NCBI RefSeq assembly: GCF_000282195.1
Contig: NZ_AKJT01000127.1
Span: 82,213 to 146,212, forward strand
Source of the DNA: Pseudomonas sp. GM18
GTDB taxonomy: Bacteria > Pseudomonadota > Gammaproteobacteria > Pseudomonadales > Pseudomonadaceae
Length of the DNA stretch: 64,000 nucleotides
Reading direction: 5' to 3'
In this document: positions 14,294 through 22,797 of the stretch, one piece after another
Layout of the letters: every line of letters begins with the position of its first letter
Numbering within the stretch: position 1 is the stretch's first letter
Position numbers and translations under genes: made by a program
Notes under the pieces: generated by a model
What the model was told of the DNA's origin: nothing
Seen by the model: only the letters and a program-made list of their open reading frames with translations
The model's database searches: none

Positions 14294-14853
14294 CCCAGCT
14301 CTACAAGCTCACCGGCCAGATGGCCGAACTTCAAGCCATGGCCGACACCGACGACGAGGGCCTGAAAGAGGCCCTGCAAGACACCATGGACGCGATCCAG
14401 GGTGAGTTCGAAGTGAAGGCCGATAACATCGTCATGCTGCGCCGAAACATCGAAAGCGATATCGATGCCATCGACAAAGAGGTCGAGCGGCTCAACGAGC
14501 TGAAACGTGTGAAGAAGAATAGCGTCAGCCAAATCAGCGACTACCTGCGCCGTAACATGGAGGCCGCCGACATCAAGTCGATCAAGCGCCCACTGTTCAC
14601 CATCACCCTGGCTCTGGCACCGGAAAAAGTAATCGTCGACAAAGAGGACGAGATCCCCGACGACTTCATCGAAACGAAGACCGTGTTCTCGCCGGACAAA
14701 AAGACGATTGCGGCGAAGCTCAAAGAAATCCGCGATCACAACGCCGCGGTACGCAAACGCATTGAAGCCGGCGAAGACGCCGAGGCCGAACTGTTGGAGG
14801 AGCCTGTTTGGGCTCACCTGGAGCGCGGCGAGAGCTCAATCCGGATCAAATGA
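14290..14853 (+). CDS. Siphovirus Gp157 family protein
   Basis: The 187-residue product matches phage Gp157: N-terminal coiled coil (MTQLYKLTGQMAELQAMADT ... LRRNIESDIDAIDKEVERLN), then the conserved KRPLFTITLALAPEKVIVDK and DDFIETKTVFSPDKKTIAAK. The family, first described in Streptococcus thermophilus phages, is usually adjacent to recombination genes. It overlaps the annealing-protein gene by 4 bases. Confidence 0.85.
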   Translation: MTQLYKLTGQMAELQAMADTDDEGLKEALQDTMDAIQGEFEVKADNIVMLRRNIESDIDAIDKEVERLNELKRVKKNSVSQISDYLRRNMEAADIKSIKRPLFTITLALAPEKVIVDKEDEIPDDFIETKTVFSPDKKTIAAKLKEIRDHNAAVRKRIEAGEDAEAELLEEPVWAHLERGESSIRIK

Positions 14854-14860
14854 GGCAGCC

Positions 14861-15103
14861 ATGATCAGCAACCACCTAAATCTGGTCGAACAGCACCGGC
14901 CACAGGCCGAAGCGATATCTGATCAGGTCGCCCAGTATCTGGCTGCCGGCGGGCAGATCGCCCAACTGAGAAGCCCGCCGCGCAATCCACTGCCGCCGCC
15001 CCGCTCACAGAAAATAGACCCTGAAACGGTACCCAAGCGGCGCCCCAAGCCGCTGTCTCTGGCCGAGCGCAGGGCTCTTCGCAAGATGGCGGACTCACTA
15101 TGA
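14861..15103 (+). CDS. Hypothetical phage protein (80 aa)
   Basis: Product MISNHLNLVEQHRPQAEAIS... has a helical N-terminus, a proline-rich centre (SPPRNPLPPPRSQKIDP) and a basic C-terminal helix (KPLSLAERRALRKMADSL). It is coupled to the next gene (ATGA at 15100). Function not recognised. Confidence 0.6.
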   Translation: MISNHLNLVEQHRPQAEAISDQVAQYLAAGGQIAQLRSPPRNPLPPPRSQKIDPETVPKRRPKPLSLAERRALRKMADSL

Positions 15104-15561
15104 GCAAGCGCAAACCGCACAACATCAAGGCGCGAATCGATCGGTCGTGCCGGTCCCTGGTGCGAACCAACCACGTCGCGGTGGTCAACATCGACCCGAG
15201 CGGCCGGCAGGGGATGATCAATTACAAGTCGCTCAAGAACATCGCTCCCGGGAAAATTGGTCAGGCTGTGTGCGAGATTGCCCACCACTGGACGATCTTC
15301 CTCAGTGCGCTGTGCATTGATCACGCCGGCAATCGTTACCTGAAGTCGGTGGAGATCGCACCGGACGGCATGTACCTCTCCGACCACCTTGAAGAAGTGA
15401 TCGAGCATTGCTACCGGGACATCCGCGACAGCGCGAACCCGCAGCACCTGGTTGCATCGGGCTGGATCGCGATTCCCGAAGCGGTGTCGCTCGACGAAGC
15501 CCACGCCTATCGCATCTTCGAAGCTGTCGGTGCGTGGAATCAGGTGAAGGTAGCAGCGTGA
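15100..15561 (+). CDS. Hypothetical phage protein (153 aa)
   Basis: Product MSKRKPHNIKARIDRSCRSL... is basic at the N-terminus, with RTNHVAVVNIDPSGRQGMIN and a C-terminal alpha/beta part. Similar proteins are common in Pseudomonas siphophage early regions, but I know no function. Start overlaps the previous stop by 4 bases. Confidence 0.65.
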   Translation: MSKRKPHNIKARIDRSCRSLVRTNHVAVVNIDPSGRQGMINYKSLKNIAPGKIGQAVCEIAHHWTIFLSALCIDHAGNRYLKSVEIAPDGMYLSDHLEEVIEHCYRDIRDSANPQHLVASGWIAIPEAVSLDEAHAYRIFEAVGAWNQVKVAA

Positions 15562-15636
15562 GACGTTTCCGCACCCAACAACGCAAACGACAAACCTGGC
15601 TGGCATTACCGGCCAGTGGAATTGAAGAGGCAGGGC

Positions 15637-15963
15637 ATGGCCAAGAGTGGAAAGGAACGATCGGCCAAAGCTGCCGAGAAACGAATCCAGTACGACGAGA
15701 AGGAATTGCGGCATCGGGTCAGGCTGGGCACCCGGCAGAAGCTTGATGAGCTGATGGCCTGGAATGGTGTCACGGAAATCAACGAAGCGGTGCAGAACCT
15801 GATTCTGAACGCTCATGCGCTCGGACCGACTCTCTCCTATCAAGTGATGGAAAGTCCGCGCCACAAGGTGCAGATAAGCGAAAACGTGGCGCGGATGTTT
15901 CGGGATGAGAGTTTGCGCGAGCTACGCAAAGACCCGGGCGACGAGAGCTTCGCACCCGTTTGA
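15637..15963 (+). CDS. Probable RHH-type DNA-binding phage protein (108 aa)
   Basis: Lysine-rich N-terminus (MAKSGKERSAKAAEKRIQYD), then KELRHRVRLGTRQKLDELMAW followed by NEAVQNLILNAHALGP: a strand-helix-helix pattern suggesting a ribbon-helix-helix fold. ATG 15637 follows a GAGG/AGGG-containing stretch. Last plus-strand gene before the opposite-strand 2TM cassette. Confidence 0.55.
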   Translation: MAKSGKERSAKAAEKRIQYDEKELRHRVRLGTRQKLDELMAWNGVTEINEAVQNLILNAHALGPTLSYQVMESPRHKVQISENVARMFRDESLRELRKDPGDESFAPV

Positions 15964-15974
15964 ATTTTGGGTGG

Positions 15975-16106
15975 TTACTTATCTTTTTTGGGCGGCTGTA
16001 CTTTAGGCATTGGCAAAGTATTTTGTACCGGCGGTAGACCTCTGTCATTTGCTTGGGTTGGGCCCGATGGCCGCTTGTGACCGGTAGACGGTTTGTTATC
16101 GCTCAT
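15975..16106 (-). CDS. 43-aa proline-rich protein, partner of the 2TM protein
   Basis: Product starts MSDNKPSTGHKRPSGPTQ and ends PPKKDK; it is rich in Pro, Lys and Asn with no hydrophobic segment, so likely disordered. AGGAGC lies 7 bases before ATG 16106, and the gene overlaps the end of the 2TM gene by 11 bases, implying coupled expression. Confidence 0.55.
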   Translation of the reverse strand: MSDNKPSTGHKRPSGPTQANDRGLPPVQNTLPMPKVQPPKKDK

Positions 16107-16605
16107 CTTGAAGCTCCTGATAATGGCTTTTGAAATATTTCCGCATTTGATCTTCTGCTTTGGCCATCAGCTTTTCATTTTCTGGAAAAACCATTCCTGA
16201 AAAAGCTGACTTCATTACAGCAGACTTTTTCTTCCGTATCGCAAAACGTTTGTCATTGATTTCACGCTCAGTCAGATTTCCTTGGGCTACATCAAACCAG
16301 CCTTTTTCAGCATCATCAGCTAAAAGAGAGAGCTCTACTCCTGCGGTAGCCAGCGGCTTTATTCGCGCCTTAAAAGGGAGGAACTTATAAACCACCGATA
16401 TAACCTGGGTGATCATAATAAAAAACGCCCAAACAAAAGCGTAATCCTTCCAGATCACCCACCCACCTATGCTCGCCGACGATGCAATAGCCAGAATGAT
16501 GCTGATCCATCGTTCAACAGACTCAGATCCCAGCTGATACAGCTCCAGGTAGTAGACGTGCGCCTTAAGGTTCTGTAACTCAACCCAATACTGTTGTTGG
16601 TACAT
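16096..16605 (-). CDS. Two-TM membrane protein (SLATT-like architecture), moron
   Basis: The 169-residue product has an N-terminal helix (VELQNLKAHVYYLELYQLGS), two membrane helices (about 34-52 ISIILAIASSASIGGWVIW and 56-75 FVWAFFIMITQVISVVYKF), and a cytosolic helical part (KARIKPLATAGVELSLLADD ... FAIRKKKSAVMKSA). Helix-2TM-helical domain is the layout of SLATT effectors in nucleotide-dependent defence systems, but I cannot confirm membership. It is transcribed against the operon together with the 43-aa gene. Candidate superinfection-exclusion or defence protein. Confidence 0.65.
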   Translation of the reverse strand: MYQQQYWVELQNLKAHVYYLELYQLGSESVERWISIILAIASSASIGGWVIWKDYAFVWAFFIMITQVISVVYKFLPFKARIKPLATAGVELSLLADDAEKGWFDVAQGNLTEREINDKRFAIRKKKSAVMKSAFSGMVFPENEKLMAKAEDQMRKYFKSHYQELQDER

Positions 16606-16695
16606 CGGGAGCCCTTCTTCGATTCGATCCCGACTATATCAAAATGCCATCCGTTGTCGATGGAGCAATATCTCCCCCTCCAATTCCACTGTCGC

Positions 16696-16721
16696 ATCCG
16701 GTCACGGAGGGCGGCGCCTAC
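16696..16721. repeat. 26-bp intergenic repeat, prophage copy
   Basis: ATCCGGTCACGGAGGGCGGC followed by GCCTAC recurs with one difference at 31194-31219 in the phage-remnant zone. Both copies also have AATTCCACT about 5-15 bases upstream. Function unknown. Confidence 0.6.
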
Positions 16722-16735
16722 CCGAGGTAACCGCA

Positions 16736-17743
16736 ATGCCTGTTCTCCACAGCGTGATTCATAAGATCGACAAGAAGCCCGACGGCAGCCCGACTGCTCT
16801 GTTCCTCGGCGGCGCCGAGCAGGTCAAGAGTCAGGCCCGCGACGATCTTGTCCAGCAGTTCAACGAGAGCTACAACGCCACCGCCGGTAAGGCCTGGGGC
16901 TTATTTCATCATGAGTCAGGCGCTCACCCACTCAGTGGATGGCTCGCCAAATACCTGGCAGGTGGCTCTGATTTCCTCGAGTTCAGCACCATTGCCGTCG
17001 AGCACCTGACCAAGCTGATGGAAGAATCGAACCTGACCACTGGCGGGCATGCCCTCTTCTGCCACTACCAGCAAGGCCTGACCGATTACCTGATCATTGC
17101 CTTGGTGCAGGAAACCGAAGCGGTGACCATGACCGAGGAGCTGCACCTGATGACGGTCAAGCGTCTGGACCTGGACCATATCCGCCTGGCCACGCGCATC
17201 AACCTCAGTGAGTGGAAGAACAACCCACAGTCGCGCCAGTACATCTCGTATCTCAAGGGCAAGCAGGGTCGCAAGGTCAGCGAGTATTTCCGCGACTTCA
17301 TCGGTTGCCAAGAAGGGATCGATGGGCCGGGTGAAACCCGCACCTTGCTCAAGGCGTTCAGTGACTTCGTTGAAAGCGAGGATCTGGGCGAAGAGTCCGC
17401 CCGCGAGAAGACCCAGACCCTCGTCAGCTACTCCATGGCCCAAGCCAAGATGGGCGAGCCAATCACCCTCAACGAGCTATCAGAGCTGATCGATGAGGAC
17501 CATCCAAAGGCTTTCGCGGACTTCATCAAGGCCACCGACTATGGACTTTCCGACACCCTGCCGCCGGACAAGAAGACCCTCAACAAATTCCGGCGTTTTA
17601 CTGGCCGCGCCGAGGGCCTGTCGATCAGCTTCGAGCAGCATCTGCTCGGATCGAAGATCGAATTCGACGAAGCCGGTGGCACGCTGACTCTACGCGGTTT
17701 GCCGACCCAACTTACCGAGCAGCTCAAGCGCGCGGCAGCCTGA
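16736..17743 (+). CDS. ndpA: Phage-encoded nucleoid-associated protein, NdpA/YejK family
   Basis: The 335-residue product matches the 37-kDa nucleoid-associated protein family (YejK in E. coli, NdpA in Pseudomonas) in length and motifs: IHKIDKKPDGSP at the N-terminus, FFHHESGAHPLSGWLAKY-like region, GGHALFCHYQQGLTDYLIIA, RISYLKGKQGRKVSEYFRDF and the C-terminal beta hairpin IEFDEAGGTLTLRGLPTQL. Such proteins bind DNA in the nucleoid. A phage copy might protect or remodel phage or host DNA; this is inference. Confidence 0.9.
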   Translation: MPVLHSVIHKIDKKPDGSPTALFLGGAEQVKSQARDDLVQQFNESYNATAGKAWGLFHHESGAHPLSGWLAKYLAGGSDFLEFSTIAVEHLTKLMEESNLTTGGHALFCHYQQGLTDYLIIALVQETEAVTMTEELHLMTVKRLDLDHIRLATRINLSEWKNNPQSRQYISYLKGKQGRKVSEYFRDFIGCQEGIDGPGETRTLLKAFSDFVESEDLGEESAREKTQTLVSYSMAQAKMGEPITLNELSELIDEDHPKAFADFIKATDYGLSDTLPPDKKTLNKFRRFTGRAEGLSISFEQHLLGSKIEFDEAGGTLTLRGLPTQLTEQLKRAAA

Positions 17744-17795
17744 ACAATCTGCAAGCCGCCCCGATCGGATGGCGGCACCTGACTGGAATATCACC

Positions 17796-18203
17796 ATGAG
17801 CCACAACTGCGCATACGTCCGGCAGCACTATCAGGTGCCCGCCGAAATCGGCCGCCGCGTCATCGCCTACGGAAAGCCTGGCGTTATCCTGGCTGATCGC
17901 GGTCATTACATCGGCGTGGTACTGGATGAGGACCCCAAGAAGCGGATCAGCAACTATCACCCGACCCACGAAATGCAATATGGCGAGATGGCAAAGACCC
18001 TGCCTCTAAAAGAATGGCAGGTGATGACCGCGAAGTGCTACGACTGGTTCGACGTAGTGCACGATATCGGAGATGCCAGACGCTACGTTGAGCGCGTCTG
18101 GGCGGCGACCAGAAGCCAGGCAAAGTATCAAGCATTCAAGCGCCTGGAAGATTGTTTCGATAGCGGCAAGGCCATGTGCTTTTTCAAGGTTCGGCGCACC
18201 TGA
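17796..18203 (+). CDS. Hypothetical phage protein (135 aa)
   Basis: Begins MSHNCAYVRQHYQVPAEIGR. The N-terminal half (GRRVIAYGKPGVILADRGHYIGVVLDEDP) looks like a small beta-barrel of the kind used for binding; the C-terminal half is helical. It recurs in Pseudomonas phage early operons without known function. ATG 17796 is preceded by GGAA. Confidence 0.6.
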   Translation: MSHNCAYVRQHYQVPAEIGRRVIAYGKPGVILADRGHYIGVVLDEDPKKRISNYHPTHEMQYGEMAKTLPLKEWQVMTAKCYDWFDVVHDIGDARRYVERVWAATRSQAKYQAFKRLEDCFDSGKAMCFFKVRRT

Positions 18204-18213
18204 GCGCGCTGAA

Positions 18214-18651
18214 CTATTGCGTTGATTGTTTCAGTAGGAAGGAAATAACTGCAACCGTCACACCCGCCAAAAGACTGAAACCTGCGGAGATCAGAATCTT
18301 TTTGTTGTCTGACCTTTTCGTCTCGAAGTATTCGATTCCTTTGGGGCCTATGAAGAAATACACGTCTTCACTTTCTGCACCACGAATCACTGTAGCTGTT
18401 TTGTAATGCTGCCTGCCCGGGCCTTGGGAATAGCACTGAAACGTGTGGGTCAACATGGTGTCAGCAAAATCAACTGACGGATCAGGTGCTGCGCCGGTGT
18501 AGCCGATGTGTCCTGAGTTTATAAGGGCGACAAGCGGATAGAAGTCCCGGTGATCACCGTGTGAGCGCTCAATGCTGCTGATCACATCCAGCGCATGAAC
18601 CGAGTTCGATTTATAGATTCGTTTTAGCACGTCGCGATATGTGCTCTTCAT
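18214..18651 (-). CDS. Tail-anchored membrane protein on the opposite strand
   Basis: The 145-residue product begins MKSTYRDVLKRIYKSNSVHA, a winged-helix-like domain (about 5-60) followed by a beta-rich segment, and ends with one membrane helix (ILISAGFSLLAGVTVAVISFLL) and a short tail: a C-terminal anchor with the domain in the cytosol. GGAGGAAAG directly before ATG 18651 is a strong ribosome site. Moron candidate. Confidence 0.6.
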   Translation of the reverse strand: MKSTYRDVLKRIYKSNSVHALDVISSIERSHGDHRDFYPLVALINSGHIGYTGAAPDPSVDFADTMLTHTFQCYSQGPGRQHYKTATVIRGAESEDVYFFIGPKGIEYFETKRSDNKKILISAGFSLLAGVTVAVISFLLKQSTQ

Positions 18652-18750
18652 CTTTCCTCCGTTTCCGGCCCCATGCCAGGCCGAACACAAATACCCCACT
18701 TCAACGAATCACGCCAGCCGGCGAGGCAGGCGTTTGCCTGGAGGTAACCA

Positions 18751-19068
18751 ATGAGCATTCCTGCAAATGCTTTGAGCGACGAAGAGTGCCTGCACTACGC
18801 CGCTCTTGATCCGGCGGCCGCCGCCGAACTGACCCGACGCTTCACCTCGCAGAGCATCGACCCGAGCGCCGAGCGTGAAGAGCTGCGTGAAGACATCCGC
18901 CGCCTCGAAAGCCAGGCGAGCGATGACGAAGACGAACTCGAAAATCTTCGCGATGGTGCCGCTGAGGCCTGCCAGTGGATCAAGCGAGCAATGGACCCAG
19001 ACGATCGGGAGCTTTCACTTAACGAGCTGCTGCAAAAAAGCGCTCGACTGCCTGGAGTGATGCCATGA
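18751..19068 (+). CDS. Hypothetical coiled-coil phage protein (105 aa)
   Basis: Acidic protein with a coiled coil (AEREELREDIRRLESQASDD, about 40-75) after MSIPANALSDEECLHYAALD. Strong ribosome site (CTGGAGG) before ATG 18751; ATGA overlap with the next, frameshifted gene. Function unknown. Confidence 0.65.
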   Translation: MSIPANALSDEECLHYAALDPAAAAELTRRFTSQSIDPSAEREELREDIRRLESQASDDEDELENLRDGAAEACQWIKRAMDPDDRELSLNELLQKSARLPGVMP

Positions 19069-19443
19069 GCACCTTTGCCGTATTCGGAATGAGTGAGAAC
19101 TGGGCTCGCGAAGAGGCCAAAGAGCACACCAACACCTACAAGATGGAAAACGGAAAGATGGTTGAGCGGACCATCGCTGAGTGGGAGCTGGCAGTTGAGG
19201 TCGAGGTGGCAAGGATCATGGCCGGCAAGAAATGCGTCCGCCTGTCTCCGATGTTCGACGCCCCCCCAGTACGCGCAGCAGTTCATGGAGATGGCCAGGG
19301 TCAGCATCGTTTGTCGCGACTTGAAGATTCGCACGAAGGCGGTGCTGGTCGACGCCAAGAGCAAGCCGATCTTGAATGCCAAAACCGGCGCGCCAAAGGT
19401 CGGGTTCGCTGACTGGGTTCCAGCAAAGTCTCACGCTGCCTGA
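19065..19443 (+). pseudogene. Phage early gene interrupted by a frameshift in a C7 run
   Basis: Frame 1 starts MSTFAVFGMSENWAREEAKE and reads well to LSPMFDAP at 19261. The continuation (QYAQQFMEMARVSIVCRDLK ... KVGFADWVPAKSHAA) lies in the +1 frame and ends at 19443. The switch is at seven Cs (19261-19267); six would join the parts into one ~125-residue protein. It is either a one-base insertion, a sequencing/assembly error, or a phase-variable tract. Family not recognised. Confidence 0.7.
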
Positions 19444-19500
19444 CACCCGACACCTCTCAATCACTAACTTTCGAATCATGCCAGCCGGCGAGGATCCTTT

Positions 19501-21414
19501 ATGTCTGCACAACAGATGTTTCCCCAGTTCATCCATGGTCAGCCAACCATGGGCCTGCCGTTCGAAAAGGAACTGGTGGTGGACCTGTTCGCCGGCGGCG
19601 GTGGCGCCAGCACCGGTATTGCCCGGGCGTATCGGGAACCGGACGTAGCGGTAAACCACAACCCAATCGCCCTGGCCGTGCACCGCGCCAACCACCCACA
19701 GACAGAGCACTATGTCGCCGACGTGTACGAAGTGTGCCCTCGCAAAGCAACCGGCGGCCAGCCAGTGGCGATTATCTGGGCATCCCCTGATTGCCGGCAT
19801 CACAGCAAAGCTAAGGGTGGCGCGCCGCGTGACCGAGGCGTTCGCGGGCTGGCATGGGTGGTGATCCGCTGGCTGTTCATCACAAAATCACGGCTGCTCT
19901 TCCTCGAGAACGTTGAGGAGTTCTGCGACTGGGGACCGATCGACGATGAAGGCCAACCGATCAAGGCCGAACGCGGGCGCACCTTCAAGGCGTTCATTGC
20001 TGCTATCAGCGTCGGGCTGCCCGCCGATCACCCGGATATGCTGGAGATCATGGGCGCCATCGGCGAGTTCGTTCCGATGGAAGCGCTGGTGCGCGGCCTG
20101 GGCTACGACGTCGAATGGCGCGAACGCATCGCGGCGAACGCTGGCACCCCAACTATCCGCAAGCGCCTGTACCTGGTGGCACGAAGTGACGGCAAGCCGA
20201 TCGTTTGGCCAGCGCCGAAGCGCCACAAGGTGCCGACCGCCAAACAGCAGCCATGGCGAACCGCTGCTGAGTGCATCGACTGGAGCAATCTTGGCCGCAC
20301 CATCTTCCGCGAGAAGCCTATGGCTGAGAACACTATGCGCCGCGTTGCCAAAGGCTGCTGGCGTCATGTGCTGACCAGCGCCAAGCCGTTCATTGTCCCG
20401 ATGCGGGGCACCTCGGAATCACACACCAGCACCCACGGCACGGACGAAGCGTTGTCGACCATCAGCGCCGGCGGCACTCACCACGCCCTGGTGCAGCCAG
20501 TCGTCGCGCCATTCCTCACCGAGTGCGCCAACGGCTCTGCACAACGCAACTTCGATGCGCAGGAACCACTGCGTACTCAGGTCGCCCAGGTCAAAGGCGG
20601 CCACTTCGCCATGGCTGCTTGCCATCTGACCCACCTTACTCACCACGGTGAGCGAAGCGGTTACTCGCCTAATGACCCCTTCCGCACGGTCACTGGCGCC
20701 AACCGCGGCGAGCAAGCGCTTGTCTCGGCGAACATGGTCACCCTTCGGAAAGGGTCAGTTGGGGCAGACGTTGCCAGCCCGCTTGGCGTGGTCGCTACCA
20801 GCACCGGGCACCATGCGGTATCGGCGGCGTTCTTTGAACAGGCGAACGGTGGGTTCTACGACGGTGATGGCCGCGCCGCCGACTCGCCGCTCTCGACCAT
20901 CTGCCAGTCCGGCGCCAATCAGCGGCTGGTCAACGCCTACCTGGTGAAGTACTACGGCAACGAGAAGGACGGGATATCTCTGGCCGAGCCGATGCACACG
21001 CTACCCACGAAAGACCGGGTAGCACTGGTTGAGGTCGTTCAGGTGCCGAACACACTGACGCCTGAGCAGATGGAAGGCTCCCGCCGTTGTGCGGCATTCA
21101 TGCATGAATACCTGCCGGAGCATTTCAAAGATCCGGCTGAAATGGTGATGGTCGGTGGCTATGTGCTGGTGGACATCACCCTGCGCATGCTGCAGCCACC
21201 AGAACTGAAAGCAGCCCAGGGATTCGACAAGGACTACATCATCGACCGCGGGCTGTTCGTCGACCCAGTGACCGGCGCCGAAGAGTGGCGCGACATCAAC
21301 AAGACTGATCAGGTGCGGCTGATCGGCAACAGCGTCTGTCCAGACGAGGCCGAGGCGCTGGTCGCGGCCAACGCCGCCGACATCATCGAGCTTTACCAGC
21401 GCCTTGCGGCCTGA
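19501..21414 (+). CDS. Phage DNA (cytosine-5) methyltransferase with repeat-built insert
   Basis: The 637-residue product has the C5-MTase order: motif I DLFAGGGGAS (28-37), motif IV SPDC with catalytic Cys98 (SPDC replaces the usual PPC), motif VI LENVEEF (Glu136), motif VIII TIRKRLYLVA (219-227), and motifs IX-X RMLQPPELKAAQGF and VRLIGNSVCP near the C-terminus. Between them (about 313-510) are six ~35-residue repeats of the type [DE]PLxTIxxxxxHALV, replacing an ordinary target-recognition domain. No cognate endonuclease is nearby, so it is probably an orphan modifying phage DNA against host restriction. Confidence 0.88.
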   Translation: MSAQQMFPQFIHGQPTMGLPFEKELVVDLFAGGGGASTGIARAYREPDVAVNHNPIALAVHRANHPQTEHYVADVYEVCPRKATGGQPVAIIWASPDCRHHSKAKGGAPRDRGVRGLAWVVIRWLFITKSRLLFLENVEEFCDWGPIDDEGQPIKAERGRTFKAFIAAISVGLPADHPDMLEIMGAIGEFVPMEALVRGLGYDVEWRERIAANAGTPTIRKRLYLVARSDGKPIVWPAPKRHKVPTAKQQPWRTAAECIDWSNLGRTIFREKPMAENTMRRVAKGCWRHVLTSAKPFIVPMRGTSESHTSTHGTDEALSTISAGGTHHALVQPVVAPFLTECANGSAQRNFDAQEPLRTQVAQVKGGHFAMAACHLTHLTHHGERSGYSPNDPFRTVTGANRGEQALVSANMVTLRKGSVGADVASPLGVVATSTGHHAVSAAFFEQANGGFYDGDGRAADSPLSTICQSGANQRLVNAYLVKYYGNEKDGISLAEPMHTLPTKDRVALVEVVQVPNTLTPEQMEGSRRCAAFMHEYLPEHFKDPAEMVMVGGYVLVDITLRMLQPPELKAAQGFDKDYIIDRGLFVDPVTGAEEWRDINKTDQVRLIGNSVCPDEAEALVAANAADIIELYQRLAA

Positions 21415-21415
21415 C

Positions 21416-21532
21416 TCACGCAAACCATATCTGCCATGGCGCCGTGTTGAGCCATTCGATCAAGCGGTACATTTGATTGATCGCCTGATCGATCAGCACC
21501 TGCCGGACGAGTTCTTCAGCGATGTGTCTCAT
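21416..21532 (-). CDS. Possible 38-aa opposite-strand protein
   Basis: Product MRHIAEELVRQVLIDQAINQ... ends with tryptophan-rich EWLNTAPWQIWFA. GAGGG lies 7 bases before ATG 21532. It is an amphipathic short protein in the 270-bp gap after the methyltransferase. Support is only the start context and open frame. Confidence 0.35.
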   Translation of the reverse strand: MRHIAEELVRQVLIDQAINQMYRLIEWLNTAPWQIWFA

Positions 21533-21684
21533 TGGGTAGCCCTCAGTTAATCGGTAGGGGTGGGCAAGAAGCTTCTCTTACCAATACATCCGGCTTCAAA
21601 GTGCCGGCCCGCCTCTCGACTCATCTTTGGCTTTTCCAATCTCCTCAAATAACCGCCCGGGCATGACCCGGCATAGGACGCCCC

Positions 21685-22302
21685 ATGCCCACAGAAAACA
21701 AACCGGCCGAGCCGCTGCTGGTTGAGCGCTCGACTGTCACGAAGCTGGTGATCACTGGCGAACCACGGCTCGATCCGATCACCGTGTTCCTTGAGGGCTT
21801 GGCCCCATGCCGTGGCAAAATCACCGTCAGTTGCTGGGGCAAGAGCTGGACGGCTTATTGGGGTGGAATGTGGGACGGCCACACCGTCGCGCAGTTCTTC
21901 TGCGAGCTCAACACCAGCTACATCATCGGTTACTTCGACCAATCGCTGAGATCGCGGCAATTCAGCGGTGAAGCCCTGGCAAACGAAGCGCAGCGCCTGG
22001 TGCTGAAAGAACGGCGCCGGTTTTTTTATGGATCAGATGAGGCGCGCGAACTATTCGACGCGGCTGAAGATCTTCGTGACTCACCATCAATTGATCATCT
22101 CCACGGCGCGCACAGCGAACTGATGACCAGGCTGTTCGGCGACGAGTGGTGGCACATGACGAATGATACAACCGAGCCAAACCCCGATTACGCCTATCTC
22201 GAACGCATTATCCATGCGGTGCAGCAGGCGTTGCGCCAAGAACAGCCGCAGCAGACGGTAGTGAATGCCCATGATCTGGTATCGATGGAGATTGCAGGAT
22301 GA
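21685..22302 (+). CDS. Hypothetical phage protein (205 aa)
   Basis: N-terminal half has a beta-rich domain (TVTKLVITGEPRLDPITVFL ... KITVSCWGKSWTAYWGGMWD, about 15-75), with FFCELNTSYIIGYFDQ next; the C-terminal half is helical and acidic. I recognise the N-terminal pattern from conserved phage proteins of unknown function. ATG 21685 follows GGACGCCCC, a weak site. Confidence 0.6.
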   Translation: MPTENKPAEPLLVERSTVTKLVITGEPRLDPITVFLEGLAPCRGKITVSCWGKSWTAYWGGMWDGHTVAQFFCELNTSYIIGYFDQSLRSRQFSGEALANEAQRLVLKERRRFFYGSDEARELFDAAEDLRDSPSIDHLHGAHSELMTRLFGDEWWHMTNDTTEPNPDYAYLERIIHAVQQALRQEQPQQTVVNAHDLVSMEIAG

Positions 22303-22692
22303 TCAGCCCTGCTTTTGTTTCCAATAGTCCATTCGCTTGACCGGGTCAGAAACAGTTTCGCCACATTGGTCAGCGTATTTGTTCAGCAGAATGGAAAAGT
22401 TCGAGACGTCATTATCCAAATCTTTCAACATCGACTTAATCGCCATTTCGGTTCTGGCGCGAGTCAGCTTCGCACTGGTAAGAGCTTTGGAGTAATCCAG
22501 CGCAGTATCTGCGGCTTTGTTACTTCGCTCAGCTAGTTCAGGGTTCTGAGACTCGAGAATTTTCGCTGAGACCACGTAAAACCCGGCGCACTCAGCAAGC
22601 TCGTGCGCAAGATTGTTTAATGCTCGATCAGGCTCATACGCAAACGCCGCACTCATCGACAGCGTTAGCACAAACGGAAAATATTTAACCAC
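22303..22692 (-). CDS. Secreted/periplasmic protein on the opposite strand
   Basis: The 129-residue product has an N-terminal signal peptide (VKYFPFVLTLSMSAAFA, cleavage after AFA) and a helical mature part with two cysteines (Cys in LAECAGFY and ADQCGETV) that could form a disulfide. I chose GTG 22692 with AAGGA 9 bases upstream; an in-frame ATG further up would bury the signal sequence. Opposite to the operon, so a candidate lysogenic-conversion gene acting in the envelope. Confidence 0.6.
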   Translation of the reverse strand: MVKYFPFVLTLSMSAAFAYEPDRALNNLAHELAECAGFYVVSAKILESQNPELAERSNKAADTALDYSKALTSAKLTRARTEMAIKSMLKDLDNDVSNFSILLNKYADQCGETVSDPVKRMDYWKQKQG

Positions 22693-22797
22693 GGCTAGGC
22701 ATCCTTTTGCTCGCGGCGTGCGGCATTTAGGCATCAGTAAAGCACAGCTACTCCCTCCCCCTTCTAAGTCAGCCGCTATAGCGGCAAAGGAACAGTC

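Noticed and set aside
19261..19267. Programmed -1 frameshift at the C7 run
   Set aside because: The continuing frame is +1 relative to the start frame, so a -1 slip would not restore it; a one-base insertion is simpler.
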